Below are positions 8,922 through 17,123 of a DNA stretch of 64,000 bases, one piece after another; the stretch's first letter is position 1, and the number at the start of each line of letters is the position of its first letter. Position numbers and translations under genes: made by a program. The stretch is taken from positions 5,270,001-5,334,000 of the forward strand of contig LR134353.1 in the NCBI GenBank assembly GCA_900637135.1, given 5' to 3'. The notes under the pieces are model-generated. The model ran no database searches. It worked only from the letters and a program-made list of their open reading frames with translations, and was not told the DNA's origin. This DNA is from Mycolicibacterium flavescens. GTDB lineage: Bacteria > Actinomycetota > Actinomycetes > Mycobacteriales > Mycobacteriaceae.

Positions 8922-9752
8922 TTAGCCGCGGTACTTGGCGACCTTGTCGGCGTAGTCGTCGAGCAGTCGCAGCGACTCGTCGCGCGGTTTGGTGGGTAGC
9001 AGCAGGTTCGCCTGCCGGTAGCCGAGGTCCTCGAGCGCGCGCCAGTAGTCCGGATTCGCAGGCGTTCCGAACGTCGTCAACGGGACGTCATGGCCCGCAC
9101 CCTCGCGCATCTGGTCGATGCGTTTGGCCAGCCTCTCGACCGGCAGTGGATTGGAGATCCAGCCTGCTTTATGACGGATCACCCGCTTGACCGTGGCATC
9201 GGAGTCGCCGCCGACCACGATGGGCGGATGCGGTTTCTGCACCGGCTTCGGACGCAGGAACGAGGAGTCGAAGTCGACGAAGCGCCCGTGATACTCGGCG
9301 GGTTCCTCGGTCCACAGCGCTTTGATCGCCTCGATACGTTCGTCCAGCAGCGCACCGCGGGTCTTGGGGTCGGTGCCGTGGTGGCGCAACTCCTCGATGT
9401 TCCACCCCGCGCCCACACCGAACACGAACCGGCCGTCCGAGATCACGTCGATACTGGCCGCTTCCTTGGCGGTGGTGATCGGATCGCGCTGGATCAGCAG
9501 CGCAATCCCGGTGACCAGCTGGATCGTCGTGGTCACCGCCGCCGCCGCGGCCAGGGTCACGAACGGATCCAGGGTCCGGTAGTAGACCTTCGGCAGGTCC
9601 CCGCCCATCGGATACGGCGACTGCCTGCTGGCCGGGATATGGGTGTGCTCGGCGACCACGAGTGCGTGAAAGCCCCGCTCCTCGATGGCGCGGGCCAACG
9701 ACACGGTGTCGATCGTGTCGTCATTGACGAAGGTCGAAATCCCGAAGTCCAT
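8922..9752 (-). CDS. LLM-class F420-dependent oxidoreductase
   Basis: The 276-aa TIM-barrel protein begins MDFGISTFVNDDT and carries features of luciferase-like F420 enzymes: VVAEHTHIP near residue 35, DVISDGRFVFGVGAGWNIEEL, and the central PPIVVGGDSDATVKRV strand. Mycobacterial homologues use reduced coenzyme F420 to reduce or oxidise small organic molecules; the substrate is unknown. The ATG at 9752 fits the family's usual N-terminus better than the in-frame ATG at 9779. It is followed by the nested hairpin at 8828-8884. Confidence 0.82.
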   Translation of the reverse strand: MDFGISTFVNDDTIDTVSLARAIEERGFHALVVAEHTHIPASRQSPYPMGGDLPKVYYRTLDPFVTLAAAAAVTTTIQLVTGIALLIQRDPITTAKEAASIDVISDGRFVFGVGAGWNIEELRHHGTDPKTRGALLDERIEAIKALWTEEPAEYHGRFVDFDSSFLRPKPVQKPHPPIVVGGDSDATVKRVIRHKAGWISNPLPVERLAKRIDQMREGAGHDVPLTTFGTPANPDYWRALEDLGYRQANLLLPTKPRDESLRLLDDYADKVAKYRG

Positions 9753-9809
9753 GCCGCTCTCGCTTCCGTCGATGCGCATGCCAACGCCGGCGAACGACGC
9801 GGCTATTCC

Positions 9810-10382
9810 TCAGGCCAGCGGTTCACCGAACTTGGTCAGCACATGCCATTCCCCGCCGAACATGTCGAGTCCCTGCCCGTTGGCGTCCCTGTCGGTCTGA
9901 TCGCCCGCATACCGGTAGAGGGGATGGCCGCGGTACGTCACCTGCTCGCGGCCGTCGCGACGCGGCACCGTCCTGGCCGATGCCACGTCGATACCGACAC
10001 CGCCGGCCGGATCGGCATCCGCCAACAGCGGCAGCCAGGTGTCGGCGCATTCGCCGTAGCAGGTCGGTTCGTTCGGAGCGTCCTGGGAGAAGACGTACAG
10101 CGTGCGGCCGGTGCTGTCGACGATGATCTGCCCCAGGTCACCGCGGTCGTCGATCCCGAGCGAGACGTCCCCTATCGGCAGCTTCCGATCGACCGACGGG
10201 GGCGGATTCGGCGCCGGGGTACGCGGCTCGGTGCGCGGTGCGGCCAACGGCGTCTGGGTGCCGGACTCTGCCGTCGCCGTACTGTGGGTCTCCTTGTTCT
10301 CGAGCGCGGCGCAACCGGTCAGTGCCATCAGGCTGACCATCAGGATCGACGCGCACGTCGGCGACGTTCGTGGCGTGGGCAT
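9810..10382 (-). CDS. Lipoprotein with secreted-repeat (COG4315) domains
   Basis: The 190-aa product has a lipoprotein signal with lipobox LTGC (ASILMVSLMALTGCAAL), a Pro/Thr-rich linker, then two copies of the short repeat seen in COG4315 proteins: DSTGRTLYVFSQD...CYGECADTWLPL, and the later TYRGHPLYRYAGD...GEWHVL. The paired cysteines in CYGEC are typical. The function of this family is unknown; members are attached to the outer face of the membrane. The start is ATG 10382, since the frame before it (to 10415) has no signal sequence. It lies 38 bp after the GH6 glucanase gene and may be its operon partner. Confidence 0.75.
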   Translation of the reverse strand: MPTPRTSPTCASILMVSLMALTGCAALENKETHSTATAESGTQTPLAAPRTEPRTPAPNPPPSVDRKLPIGDVSLGIDDRGDLGQIIVDSTGRTLYVFSQDAPNEPTCYGECADTWLPLLADADPAGGVGIDVASARTVPRRDGREQVTYRGHPLYRYAGDQTDRDANGQGLDMFGGEWHVLTKFGEPLA

Positions 10383-10420
10383 GATCAATCCATTTCCTTC
10401 GGTGTCAGCGCTCAAACGTG

Positions 10421-11419
10421 TCAGCGGCCCGCGCTGCGCGCCAACTCGATCACGTACTGGTTGACGAAGTCACCGGCGGGCGGGTCGCCCTTGCCGCATG
10501 TCCCGTCGGATTCGCCGGGTCGCTTGATCCACAGGTAGGCGTCGGCGTGCGGACCCGCGGTGGCCGTGGTGGGCGCGACACCGAGGGCCCGTCCGCTGGG
10601 GTTGCACCAGTAGAGCTCGCCCTCGGCCGGACCGTTCCCGTTGCGGGAGGTGTCGATCACGTAGTGCTTGCCGTTCGTCAGGCCCGAGATCGCTTCGCCG
10701 TAACCGATTTCATCTTCGGTGGTGAAGAAGTTCGCGACGTTGAGGCTGAACCCCCGCGCCCCGGCGACACCGGCCTGGTTGAGCCGAGACGCCATCTCCT
10801 CCGCGCTGTGCCAGCGCAGGTGGCCCGCGTCGACGTACACCGCGGTCGACGGGTTACGGGTCAAGGTGTCCACTGCGTAGCGGATCAGGTCGAAGCGTTC
10901 CTGACGCTGATCCCCGGACAGGCAGTCGGCCATGGCGAGCGCGTCGGGTTCCACGATGACCGCCGCGGGCACCGGGCCGATGTCGGCGGCGATGCCGTCG
11001 ATCCACTGGCGATACGCCTCACCGGATCCGTGGCCTCCCGCGGCGAAACTTCCGCAGTCGCGGTGGGGAATCCCGTAGATGGCGAACACCGGTAGGGCAC
11101 CGGCGGCCTGCGCATCGCCCGCATACTTCGCCACCGTCGACGCCGACGAACCCGGCACCAGCCAGTAGGCCTGCGGGGTGTTGGCGACCGCGGACAGTTC
11201 GGGGCTGGGCGGGTCCGCAGCTTGCGCGGCGCGCATCGCCTTGGACGTCGGGTTGACGTAGAAGGGCTTGCCCGCCAACGGGTTGCCCTCGCTGGCCAAC
11301 CGCACCGTCGGCGCCGGACCCGGCGATACCGGGCCGGCGAGGAGCCCCGCTGAGGCGACGACCACCAGGGTGACGACGGGTGCGGTCATTCGCGAGACGG
11401 CGCGAACAGCTGAGGACAT
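10421..11419 (-). CDS. Exported GH6 glycoside hydrolase (endoglucanase/cellobiohydrolase type)
   Basis: The 332-aa protein has a signal segment (RMTAPVVTLVVVASAGLLAG) and the GH6 core: FYVNPTSKA, FAIYGIPHRDCG, the catalytic-acid region AVIVEPDALAMADC, YVDAGHLRW, and the late YLWIKRPGESDG motif with its aspartate. GH6 enzymes cleave beta-1,4-glucan with inversion; M. tuberculosis CelA1 is a family member. Start is ATG 11419, with an alternative GTG at 11422. With the GH5-like gene at 5117 this gives two exported beta-glucan-type hydrolases within 7 kb. It is divergent from the HadAB-like gene. Confidence 0.85.
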   Translation of the reverse strand: MSSAVRAVSRMTAPVVTLVVVASAGLLAGPVSPGPAPTVRLASEGNPLAGKPFYVNPTSKAMRAAQAADPPSPELSAVANTPQAYWLVPGSSASTVAKYAGDAQAAGALPVFAIYGIPHRDCGSFAAGGHGSGEAYRQWIDGIAADIGPVPAAVIVEPDALAMADCLSGDQRQERFDLIRYAVDTLTRNPSTAVYVDAGHLRWHSAEEMASRLNQAGVAGARGFSLNVANFFTTEDEIGYGEAISGLTNGKHYVIDTSRNGNGPAEGELYWCNPSGRALGVAPTTATAGPHADAYLWIKRPGESDGTCGKGDPPAGDFVNQYVIELARSAGR

Positions 11420-11526
11420 CACCCCAGGGAAATTAATGGCTCACGGTCGGCCCCGCCAATCCGGCCCTGGTAACCGACCGTGCAGCCTGCGGCCATGCTC
11501 GGCGAGGGCTCGAGGTTTGCGCGCGT

Positions 11527-11532
11527 TAGTGT
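11527..11532 (+). promoter_or_regulatory. Candidate -10 element for the HadAB-like gene
   Basis: TAGTGT fits the mycobacterial TANNNT -10 consensus and lies 54 bp before the ATG at 11581. No clear -35 hexamer is present at the usual distance, so this is a weak call. Confidence 0.25.
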
Positions 11533-11580
11533 GCTGGGGTCGGCCTTACCGACAAACCGGCAGAAATGATGAGCAGATCT

Positions 11581-12609
11581 ATGACCGCAGCACCTGAGAC
11601 GTCGGCTATCGAAGCGCGGGTCGGCCATTGGTACCGGATGGCCGACCCCTATCTCGTCGGCCGCGAGAAGGTGCGCGAGTACGCCCGCGCGGTGCAGGAC
11701 TACCACCCCGCGCACTGGGACGTGGCAGCCGCCGCTGAGCTGGGATATCCGGGTCTGGTGGCACCGCTGACGTTCACGTCGGCGCCGGGTATGTCCTGCA
11801 ATCGCCAAATGTTCGAGCAGGTCGTGGTCGGTTACGACACTTACCTGCAGACTGAGGAAGTCTTCGAGCAGCACCGCCCGATCGTTGCCGGTGACGAACT
11901 GAATGTCGACGTCGAGCTGACATCGGTGCGCAGGATCGCCGGCAGGGACATGATCACCGTCACCAACACCTTTACCGATATGGCCGGCGAGCGGGTCCAC
12001 ACGCTGCACACCACCGTGGTCGGCGTCACCGCCGAAGACCTCGACCCGGAAGTGAAGACGGCAGTACAAAAGGCGATGATGCACGACGTCGACTTCTCCG
12101 GGATCGGCACCTTGGATGGTGAATACCACAAGACTGTCCGGCCCGAGGGCGAGGCCCGGATCGCCGACGGTTCGGACCGCCCACCGGGGACACCGTCGTT
12201 CGACGAGGTGAAGGTCGGCGACGAGCTCCCGGTGCGCCATACCCGGTTGTCCCGCGGGGATCTGGTCAACTACGCCGGCGTCGCCGGGGACGCCAACCCG
12301 ATCCACTGGGACGAGGACATCGCCAAGCTGGCCGGGCTTCCCGACGTCATCGCCCACGGCATGCTCACCATGGGCCTCGGTGCCGGATTCGTCTCGGCCT
12401 GGTCCGGTGACCCGGGCGCGGTGACCCGCTACGCGGTGCGGCTGTCCGCACCCGCGATCGTCTCCGCCGAGGAAGGCGCCGACATCGAGTTCACCGGGAG
12501 GATCAAGTCGCTGGATCCCGCGACCCGATCGGGTGTGATCGTGGTGGCGGCGCGATCCGCGGGGAAGAAGATCTTCGGCCTGGCGACGATGAACATCCGC
12601 TTCCGCTGA
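11581..12609 (+). CDS. Fused (3R)-hydroxyacyl dehydratase, HadA-like plus HadB-like hotdog domains
   Basis: The 342-aa protein joins two MaoC-type hotdog domains. The N-terminal half (to about 150) is HadA/UPF0336-like (REKVREYARAVQDYHPAHWD). The C-terminal half carries the hydratase-2 motif YAGVAGDANPIHWDEDIAKLAGLPDVIAHGML with catalytic Asp and His, as in HadB. In mycobacteria HadA-HadB heterodimers dehydrate FAS-II intermediates during mycolic-acid elongation; a single-chain version could serve FAS-II or a CoA-dependent pathway. Three in-frame ATGs (11566, 11569, 11581) are possible starts; 11581 leaves the shortest tail. Confidence 0.82.
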   Translation: MTAAPETSAIEARVGHWYRMADPYLVGREKVREYARAVQDYHPAHWDVAAAAELGYPGLVAPLTFTSAPGMSCNRQMFEQVVVGYDTYLQTEEVFEQHRPIVAGDELNVDVELTSVRRIAGRDMITVTNTFTDMAGERVHTLHTTVVGVTAEDLDPEVKTAVQKAMMHDVDFSGIGTLDGEYHKTVRPEGEARIADGSDRPPGTPSFDEVKVGDELPVRHTRLSRGDLVNYAGVAGDANPIHWDEDIAKLAGLPDVIAHGMLTMGLGAGFVSAWSGDPGAVTRYAVRLSAPAIVSAEEGADIEFTGRIKSLDPATRSGVIVVAARSAGKKIFGLATMNIRFR

Positions 12610-12622
12610 GGCTCGGCGCGGC

Positions 12623-13216
12623 TCAGCTGTCGGCCCGCGCGTCGCGCCCCTGCGGCCTACGCAATCCGAGGGTGCGGCGACCGGCAGCGATCAGCTTCTC
12701 GCGCAGTGCCTCGTCGGGGATGTCGCCGTAGTCGAGGCCGGCCGCGGAGGCGATCCCGGACATCAGGACCGCGGCCTTCACCTGGCCCCCGAGACCGGGT
12801 TCGACGCCGGCGAGCAACGCCATCTGCCGCTCGACCACCTCGCGCCATTCGGCGCGTGCGCGCAACAACTCGGTGACTCCGGGGTCGCCGGTGAGCAGGG
12901 GCAGGAGTTCGCGGTTCGAGGCGGCGATCGCGGCGTAACCGACGAGCATGTGGTCGGCGCGAGCGCGCGGACCGCGGTGCGCCTCGGCTGCTTCGACGAG
13001 TGCGGCCACCTCGTGCACAACCGGTTCCATCACGGCGCTCAACAGTTCGTCACGGGTTCGGAAGTGGTGGTAGATCGCGGACTTGGTGAGCCCGAGCTCG
13101 TCAGAGATCATCTGTAGCGATGTGCCTGCGACGCTGTGCCGCTTGAACAGCTCGATCGCTACGTCGATGAGCCGTTGCCGGGTCGGGCCGCCGGTTTCCG
13201 TCGGATGGTCACTCAC
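12623..13216 (-). CDS. TetR-family transcriptional regulator
   Basis: The 197-aa protein has an N-terminal helix-turn-helix (TSLQMISDELGLTKSAIYHHFRTRDELLSAV) and a variable ligand-binding C-terminal domain. GTG 13216 is chosen because an AGAGAG-type ribosome site precedes it; the frame runs on to 13252. It is divergent from the SDR gene at 13373, and the perfect palindrome at 13258-13296 lies between them, so it very likely represses both itself and the SDR gene. The inducer is unknown. Confidence 0.88.
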   Translation of the reverse strand: MSDHPTETGGPTRQRLIDVAIELFKRHSVAGTSLQMISDELGLTKSAIYHHFRTRDELLSAVMEPVVHEVAALVEAAEAHRGPRARADHMLVGYAAIAASNRELLPLLTGDPGVTELLRARAEWREVVERQMALLAGVEPGLGGQVKAAVLMSGIASAAGLDYGDIPDEALREKLIAAGRRTLGLRRPQGRDARADS

Positions 13217-13257
13217 ACGGGTCTCTCTGTCGGACTGCTTACAGCCGCCCACTCTAG

Positions 13258-13296
13258 CTGACCAACCGTACAGGAGTGTGCTGTACGGTTGGTCAG
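13258..13296. promoter_or_regulatory. Perfect TetR operator palindrome with a nearby extra half-site
   Basis: CTGACCAACCGTACAG (13258-13273) and its exact reverse complement (13281-13296) form 16-bp arms around a 7-base spacer. An additional half-site TTGGTCAG occurs at 13312-13319, 23 bp after the same octamer in the right arm. The position between the divergent TetR and SDR genes makes it the probable operator of the TetR protein encoded at 12623-13216. Confidence 0.85.
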
Positions 13297-13372
13297 GGGC
13301 TAGCTTTACGCTTGGTCAGGAAACCTAAGGCTTACGGAAGCTGTCGCGAGCGCCGCGCAAAAGAGGAGAACC

Positions 13373-14227
13373 ATGTCAACTGATTTCGATCGCCCAGATC
13401 GCACGGCGTTCGACCTGTCCGGCAAGGTCGTCGTGGTCGTGGGTGCGGGGCAGAGCGCAGGCCCCGGCATGGGGAACGGACGCGCCATCTCGATTCTGGC
13501 CGCGCGCCACGGCGCAGAGATCGTGGCTGTCGACCTCAACCCCGCGGCGATGCAGGAGACGGTCGAGATGATCACCGCAGAAGGCGGTCGCGCCTACGCC
13601 GTCGAAGCCGACGTCGCCGACAAAGGTGACTGCCAGAACATCTTCGACACGGCGATGGCGACCAGCGGCCGCGTAGACGGGATGGTCTACAGCGCGGCCA
13701 CCAATCCCCCGTTCGATTTCGACTCGAACTCGATGACCGTCGAGAACTTCAACTACGGCATCAACGTCAACATGCTCGGCTGCTACCACTGCAATCTCTT
13801 TGCCGCCCAATGCATGGAGAAGAATCCCGGCGACACCACCGGGAGCATCGTCAACATCTCGTCGATCGCCAGCGTCAAGAACGAGCTCGGGCTGAACATC
13901 GGCATCATGCCCTACGCACTGGGCAAAAGCGGTCTGAACCACATCACCGAACTGGCCGCCGTCCAGTTCGCCGAAGCCGGAATCCGGGTCAACACATTGA
14001 TGTTGGGTCCCATCGACTCCGTACTGGCCAACCGGGAGTCGCAATCGTTGTTCGGATTGAACGCCGACGAGGCGACCGAAAGGCACAGCGAGGTCGTCAA
14101 GCTGAAAATGGGCCGCGGCAGCGTATGGGAATCCGCCTACGCCGCCCTCTATCTGCTCGCCGACGAATCACGGTTCATGACCGGACAACAGATCCGCCTC
14201 GACGGTGGAGCCACCCTGGTGCGGTGA
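13373..14227 (+). CDS. Short-chain dehydrogenase/reductase
   Basis: The 284-aa classical SDR has an N-terminal Rossmann motif (VVVGAGQSAGPGMGNGRA), a catalytic serine strand (IVNISSIAS) and a Y-x-x-x-K motif (MPYALGKSGL), with a C-terminal FMTGQQIRLDGGATL. The glycine motif is longer than the usual TGxxxGIG. GAGGAG precedes the ATG by 5 bp. Control by the divergent TetR through the palindrome at 13258-13296 is likely. NAD(P)-dependent oxidation of a hydroxyl group is expected, on an unknown substrate. It converges on the DUF732 gene 16 bp away. Confidence 0.88.
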   Translation: MSTDFDRPDRTAFDLSGKVVVVVGAGQSAGPGMGNGRAISILAARHGAEIVAVDLNPAAMQETVEMITAEGGRAYAVEADVADKGDCQNIFDTAMATSGRVDGMVYSAATNPPFDFDSNSMTVENFNYGINVNMLGCYHCNLFAAQCMEKNPGDTTGSIVNISSIASVKNELGLNIGIMPYALGKSGLNHITELAAVQFAEAGIRVNTLMLGPIDSVLANRESQSLFGLNADEATERHSEVVKLKMGRGSVWESAYAALYLLADESRFMTGQQIRLDGGATLVR

Positions 14228-14243
14228 CGCGGGACCGCGCGTT

Positions 14244-14522
14244 TCAGCAGAGCCGGAGTAGCGCGCGGCTGACGATGTCCATCGCCGCGCCGGTCGAGAT
14301 GCCGAGGTCCGCGCTGATCATGTTGACCATATCCGGCGCCAGCACACCGACGCTGCTGGCCGCGCAGGCCCGGTAGCCCTGTGTGAGCAGCTCTTCGGAC
14401 GTCAGGAAGGAATACCGGGATTGGAGCTCGCGCAGGAACTCGTCCTCGGTCGCTCCGGCGGGTGCGGCCAGGACGACTGCGAGGGTGGCGACTCCGACCC
14501 CGAGACGCATCACGGGAAACAT
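14244..14522 (-). CDS. Small exported DUF732 protein
   Basis: The 92-aa protein has a cleavable signal (MRLGVGVATLAVVLAAPAGA) and a mature domain with LTSEELLTQGYRACAASSVG and a C-terminal cysteine, the two-cysteine helical DUF732 pattern common in mycobacterial culture filtrate. The function of the family is unknown. It is convergent with the SDR gene; the 139 bp between its start and the catalase gene end show no other feature. Confidence 0.8.
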   Translation of the reverse strand: MFPVMRLGVGVATLAVVLAAPAGATEDEFLRELQSRYSFLTSEELLTQGYRACAASSVGVLAPDMVNMISADLGISTGAAMDIVSRALLRLC

Positions 14523-14661
14523 GTCGAACCTCCATCGGATCGGGTGTTTCCACCATCGACGGATCCCATTCGTCAGGCAGGTCGATGGTATGCCCGCGAC
14601 GATGCGCCCGGGGCGCTTTCAGCAAACCTCCTTCAGGGTCGCGGCCGGCTACGCGAAACCG

Positions 14662-16932
14662 TCAGGGCAGGACCACCCGATCCCACACCCGGTGTTGGCC
14701 GAGCGCATTGAGCAGTGACTGAACCAGCGTCGCCGTATCGGAACCGGAGAACAGCCCGGGCCCGTCGGTCGGAACCGCTACGGTGCCAGCAAGCTCAGTT
14801 CCTTCCGGCAACATCGCGATCGCCTTATGGTGCCGGTACATTTCGTCGACGATCGTCTTCGCCTTGGCGTTCGCCGGCGATCCCGCGATGAGAATCGCGT
14901 CGAACTCCACCGAGCGGGCGGTCGCATAGGTGCGCGACACCGGGATGGCGCCGCCGTCGTGCTCGAGGGTGCCGCCGTGCGTGGCGACCACGAACGGCAC
15001 GTTCTTGGCGTTCGCGATCGCCATGACAGCGGCCGCGACGCCGGCGAGGTCGGACTCCGGACCCGTGAGGATGCCGATCTGGCGGCCCTCGACGGGCCAC
15101 TCCTGTCCGACTTGCGACAACGCGGGACTGAGCACCTCAGGGTCCGCGGGGACGACCGTGGGGGCAGGCGCCGCGAGGCCCAACCCCTCGGCCACCGTCG
15201 CGCACAGGTCCGGGTCGATGTTCGCCAGCGCCACCAGTTGGCGCTCCTTGATCGCCTGCTCGTAGCACTTGCCGAGTTCGAACGTGTACGCCTCGGCGAC
15301 GTGCTCCTGTTCGGCCGCACTCAGGCTGCGGTAGAACAAGGTCACCTGGCTGAAGTGGTCGTCGTAGGTGGCCGGTGCGTCGCGCCGTTTCGTCGATTCG
15401 GGAACGACGGTGGGCACCTCGATGAACGCGCCGGTGTCCGCTCCAGCGAGGAACGGGCAGCCGCCGTCGAGGGAGTTCGGCTTGTACGGAGCCACGCCGG
15501 GATGCACACCGTGCTGGTGGAACCCGTCGCGGAACATGTCGTTGACCGGAGCGTGCGGGCGGTTGATCGGGATGTGGCTGAAGTTCGGACCCGCCAGCCG
15601 GGTGATCTGCGTGTCGAGGTATGAGAACAGCCGCGCCTGAAGCAGCGGGTCGTCGGTGATGTCGATACCGGGCACCAGATGGCCGGGATGAAAGGCGACC
15701 TGCTCGGTCTCGGCGAAGAAGTTCGTCACGTTGCGGTTGAGCTGCATCGTTCCGATGACCTCCACCGGCGCCAGTTCCTCGGGCACGATCTTCGTCGGGT
15801 CGAGGAGGTCAATGCCCTCGAACATCTGCTCCGGGGTGTCCGGGAACACCTGCACCCCGAGGTCCCACTCCGGGTAGACGCCCTTCTCGATCGCGTCGGC
15901 GAGGTCGCGTCGATGGAAGTCGGGATCGACCCCGGCGGTGATCTGCGCTTCTTCCCAAACCTGGGAGTGCACCCCGAGGCGCGGCTTCCAGTGGAACTTC
16001 ACCAGCGACGTCGATCCGTCCGGCCCGATCAGCCGGAACGTGTGCACGCCGAACCCCTCCATCATCCGGTACGACCGCGGAATACCGCGATCGGACATGT
16101 TCCACATGGTGTGCGCCTGGGCTTCGGTGTGCAGCGACACGAAATCCCAGAAGGTGTCGTGTGCGCTTTGCGCCTGCGGGATCTCGCGGTCCGGATGCGG
16201 CTTGGCGGCGTGCACGACGTCGGGGAACTTGATGCCATCCTGGATGAAGAACACCGGGATGTTGTTGGCGACGAGGTCGAAGGTGCCTTGCTGCGTATAG
16301 AACTTGGTGGCGAACCCGCGGGTGTCACGCACCGTATCGGCCGAGCCGCGATTGCCGAGCACCGTCGAGAAGCGGACGAAGACCTCGGTTTCCTCGCCGG
16401 ACTTCAAAAACTGTGCCTTGCAGATTTTCTCGGCGGCGCCATTGCCGCGGAAGACACCGTGCGCGCCGGCGCCGCGGGCGTGCACCACCCGCTCCGGGAT
16501 GCGTTCGTGGTCGAAGTGCGTGATCTTCTCGCGAAGGTGATGGTCCTGCAACAGGGTCGGCCCGCGCTCACCGGCCTTCAGCGAGTGGTCGGTGTCGTAC
16601 AGCCTCGCGCCTTGTGCGGTGGTGAGGTACGCGCCCTGCTGTCCGCGGGCGGTCAGTGGTCCGTCGGCGATAGTGCCCGTCGCGGTCCGCAGTTTGGGCG
16701 CCGTCTGATCGGGCTTCGGCGGCAGCGGGTCGCGCGAGGCCGTCGGCTCGTCGACCGACGGCGCCTCCGGACCGGGCGCGCCGGGAATGTAGGACGGATT
16801 GTGCTGTTCAGCCTGGCCTTCGCGCTTGAGTTCTTCGTTGCCGAGCAGCGTCCCGGCCGCTTCCTTGGCCTTGCCCTTGGCCTCCTCGACCATGCCCTTA
16901 ACGGCTTCCTTGGGTGCGCGGTCATCCGCCAT
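14662..16932 (-). CDS. katE: Large-subunit catalase (HPII/KatE type) with N-terminal CsbD-like domain
   Basis: The 756-aa protein starts with a CsbD-like stretch (residues about 5-45, KGMVEEAKGKAKEAAGTLLGN), then a Pro-rich linker, then a clade-2 monofunctional catalase. Heme-site residues are H151 in VVHARGAGAHG, N224 in NNIPVFFIQD and the proximal Y438 in RLFSYLDTQ. A flavodoxin/class-I-amidotransferase-like domain ends the chain (about 610-750: RQIGILTGPES, DAILIAGSPA), as in E. coli HPII. It degrades hydrogen peroxide in the cytoplasm. CsbD is a stress-induced small domain in other bacteria; its fusion to a catalase is unusual. It is probably a single-gene unit, with nothing clear in the 190-bp gap upstream. 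Confidence 0.93.
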   Translation of the reverse strand: MADDRAPKEAVKGMVEEAKGKAKEAAGTLLGNEELKREGQAEQHNPSYIPGAPGPEAPSVDEPTASRDPLPPKPDQTAPKLRTATGTIADGPLTARGQQGAYLTTAQGARLYDTDHSLKAGERGPTLLQDHHLREKITHFDHERIPERVVHARGAGAHGVFRGNGAAEKICKAQFLKSGEETEVFVRFSTVLGNRGSADTVRDTRGFATKFYTQQGTFDLVANNIPVFFIQDGIKFPDVVHAAKPHPDREIPQAQSAHDTFWDFVSLHTEAQAHTMWNMSDRGIPRSYRMMEGFGVHTFRLIGPDGSTSLVKFHWKPRLGVHSQVWEEAQITAGVDPDFHRRDLADAIEKGVYPEWDLGVQVFPDTPEQMFEGIDLLDPTKIVPEELAPVEVIGTMQLNRNVTNFFAETEQVAFHPGHLVPGIDITDDPLLQARLFSYLDTQITRLAGPNFSHIPINRPHAPVNDMFRDGFHQHGVHPGVAPYKPNSLDGGCPFLAGADTGAFIEVPTVVPESTKRRDAPATYDDHFSQVTLFYRSLSAAEQEHVAEAYTFELGKCYEQAIKERQLVALANIDPDLCATVAEGLGLAAPAPTVVPADPEVLSPALSQVGQEWPVEGRQIGILTGPESDLAGVAAAVMAIANAKNVPFVVATHGGTLEHDGGAIPVSRTYATARSVEFDAILIAGSPANAKAKTIVDEMYRHHKAIAMLPEGTELAGTVAVPTDGPGLFSGSDTATLVQSLLNALGQHRVWDRVVLP

Positions 16933-17123
16933 CGATCTCTCCCTATCGCGACTGTTCGGTGCCGATAACCGTCATCGACGACGGCAGGCTTCCTCGCGGC
17001 GGCGGGTTTCCCATGCACGGCCACTTGAAACGTGCACGAGGCCCGGATGGCCGACACCGGCGGAAACCCACAGGCTTTCCATGAGCCCGGACAGTGCGCA
17101 GCGACGGTCGTGTCGGAGCCCGG

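Noticed and set aside
9090..10538. 482-aa plus-strand open frame
   Set aside because: Antisense to the F420-type, lipoprotein and GH6 genes, all of which have recognisable motifs.
15679..16968. 429-aa plus-strand open frame antisense to the catalase
   Set aside because: The catalase frame has all heme-site residues; the antisense frame has no domain pattern.
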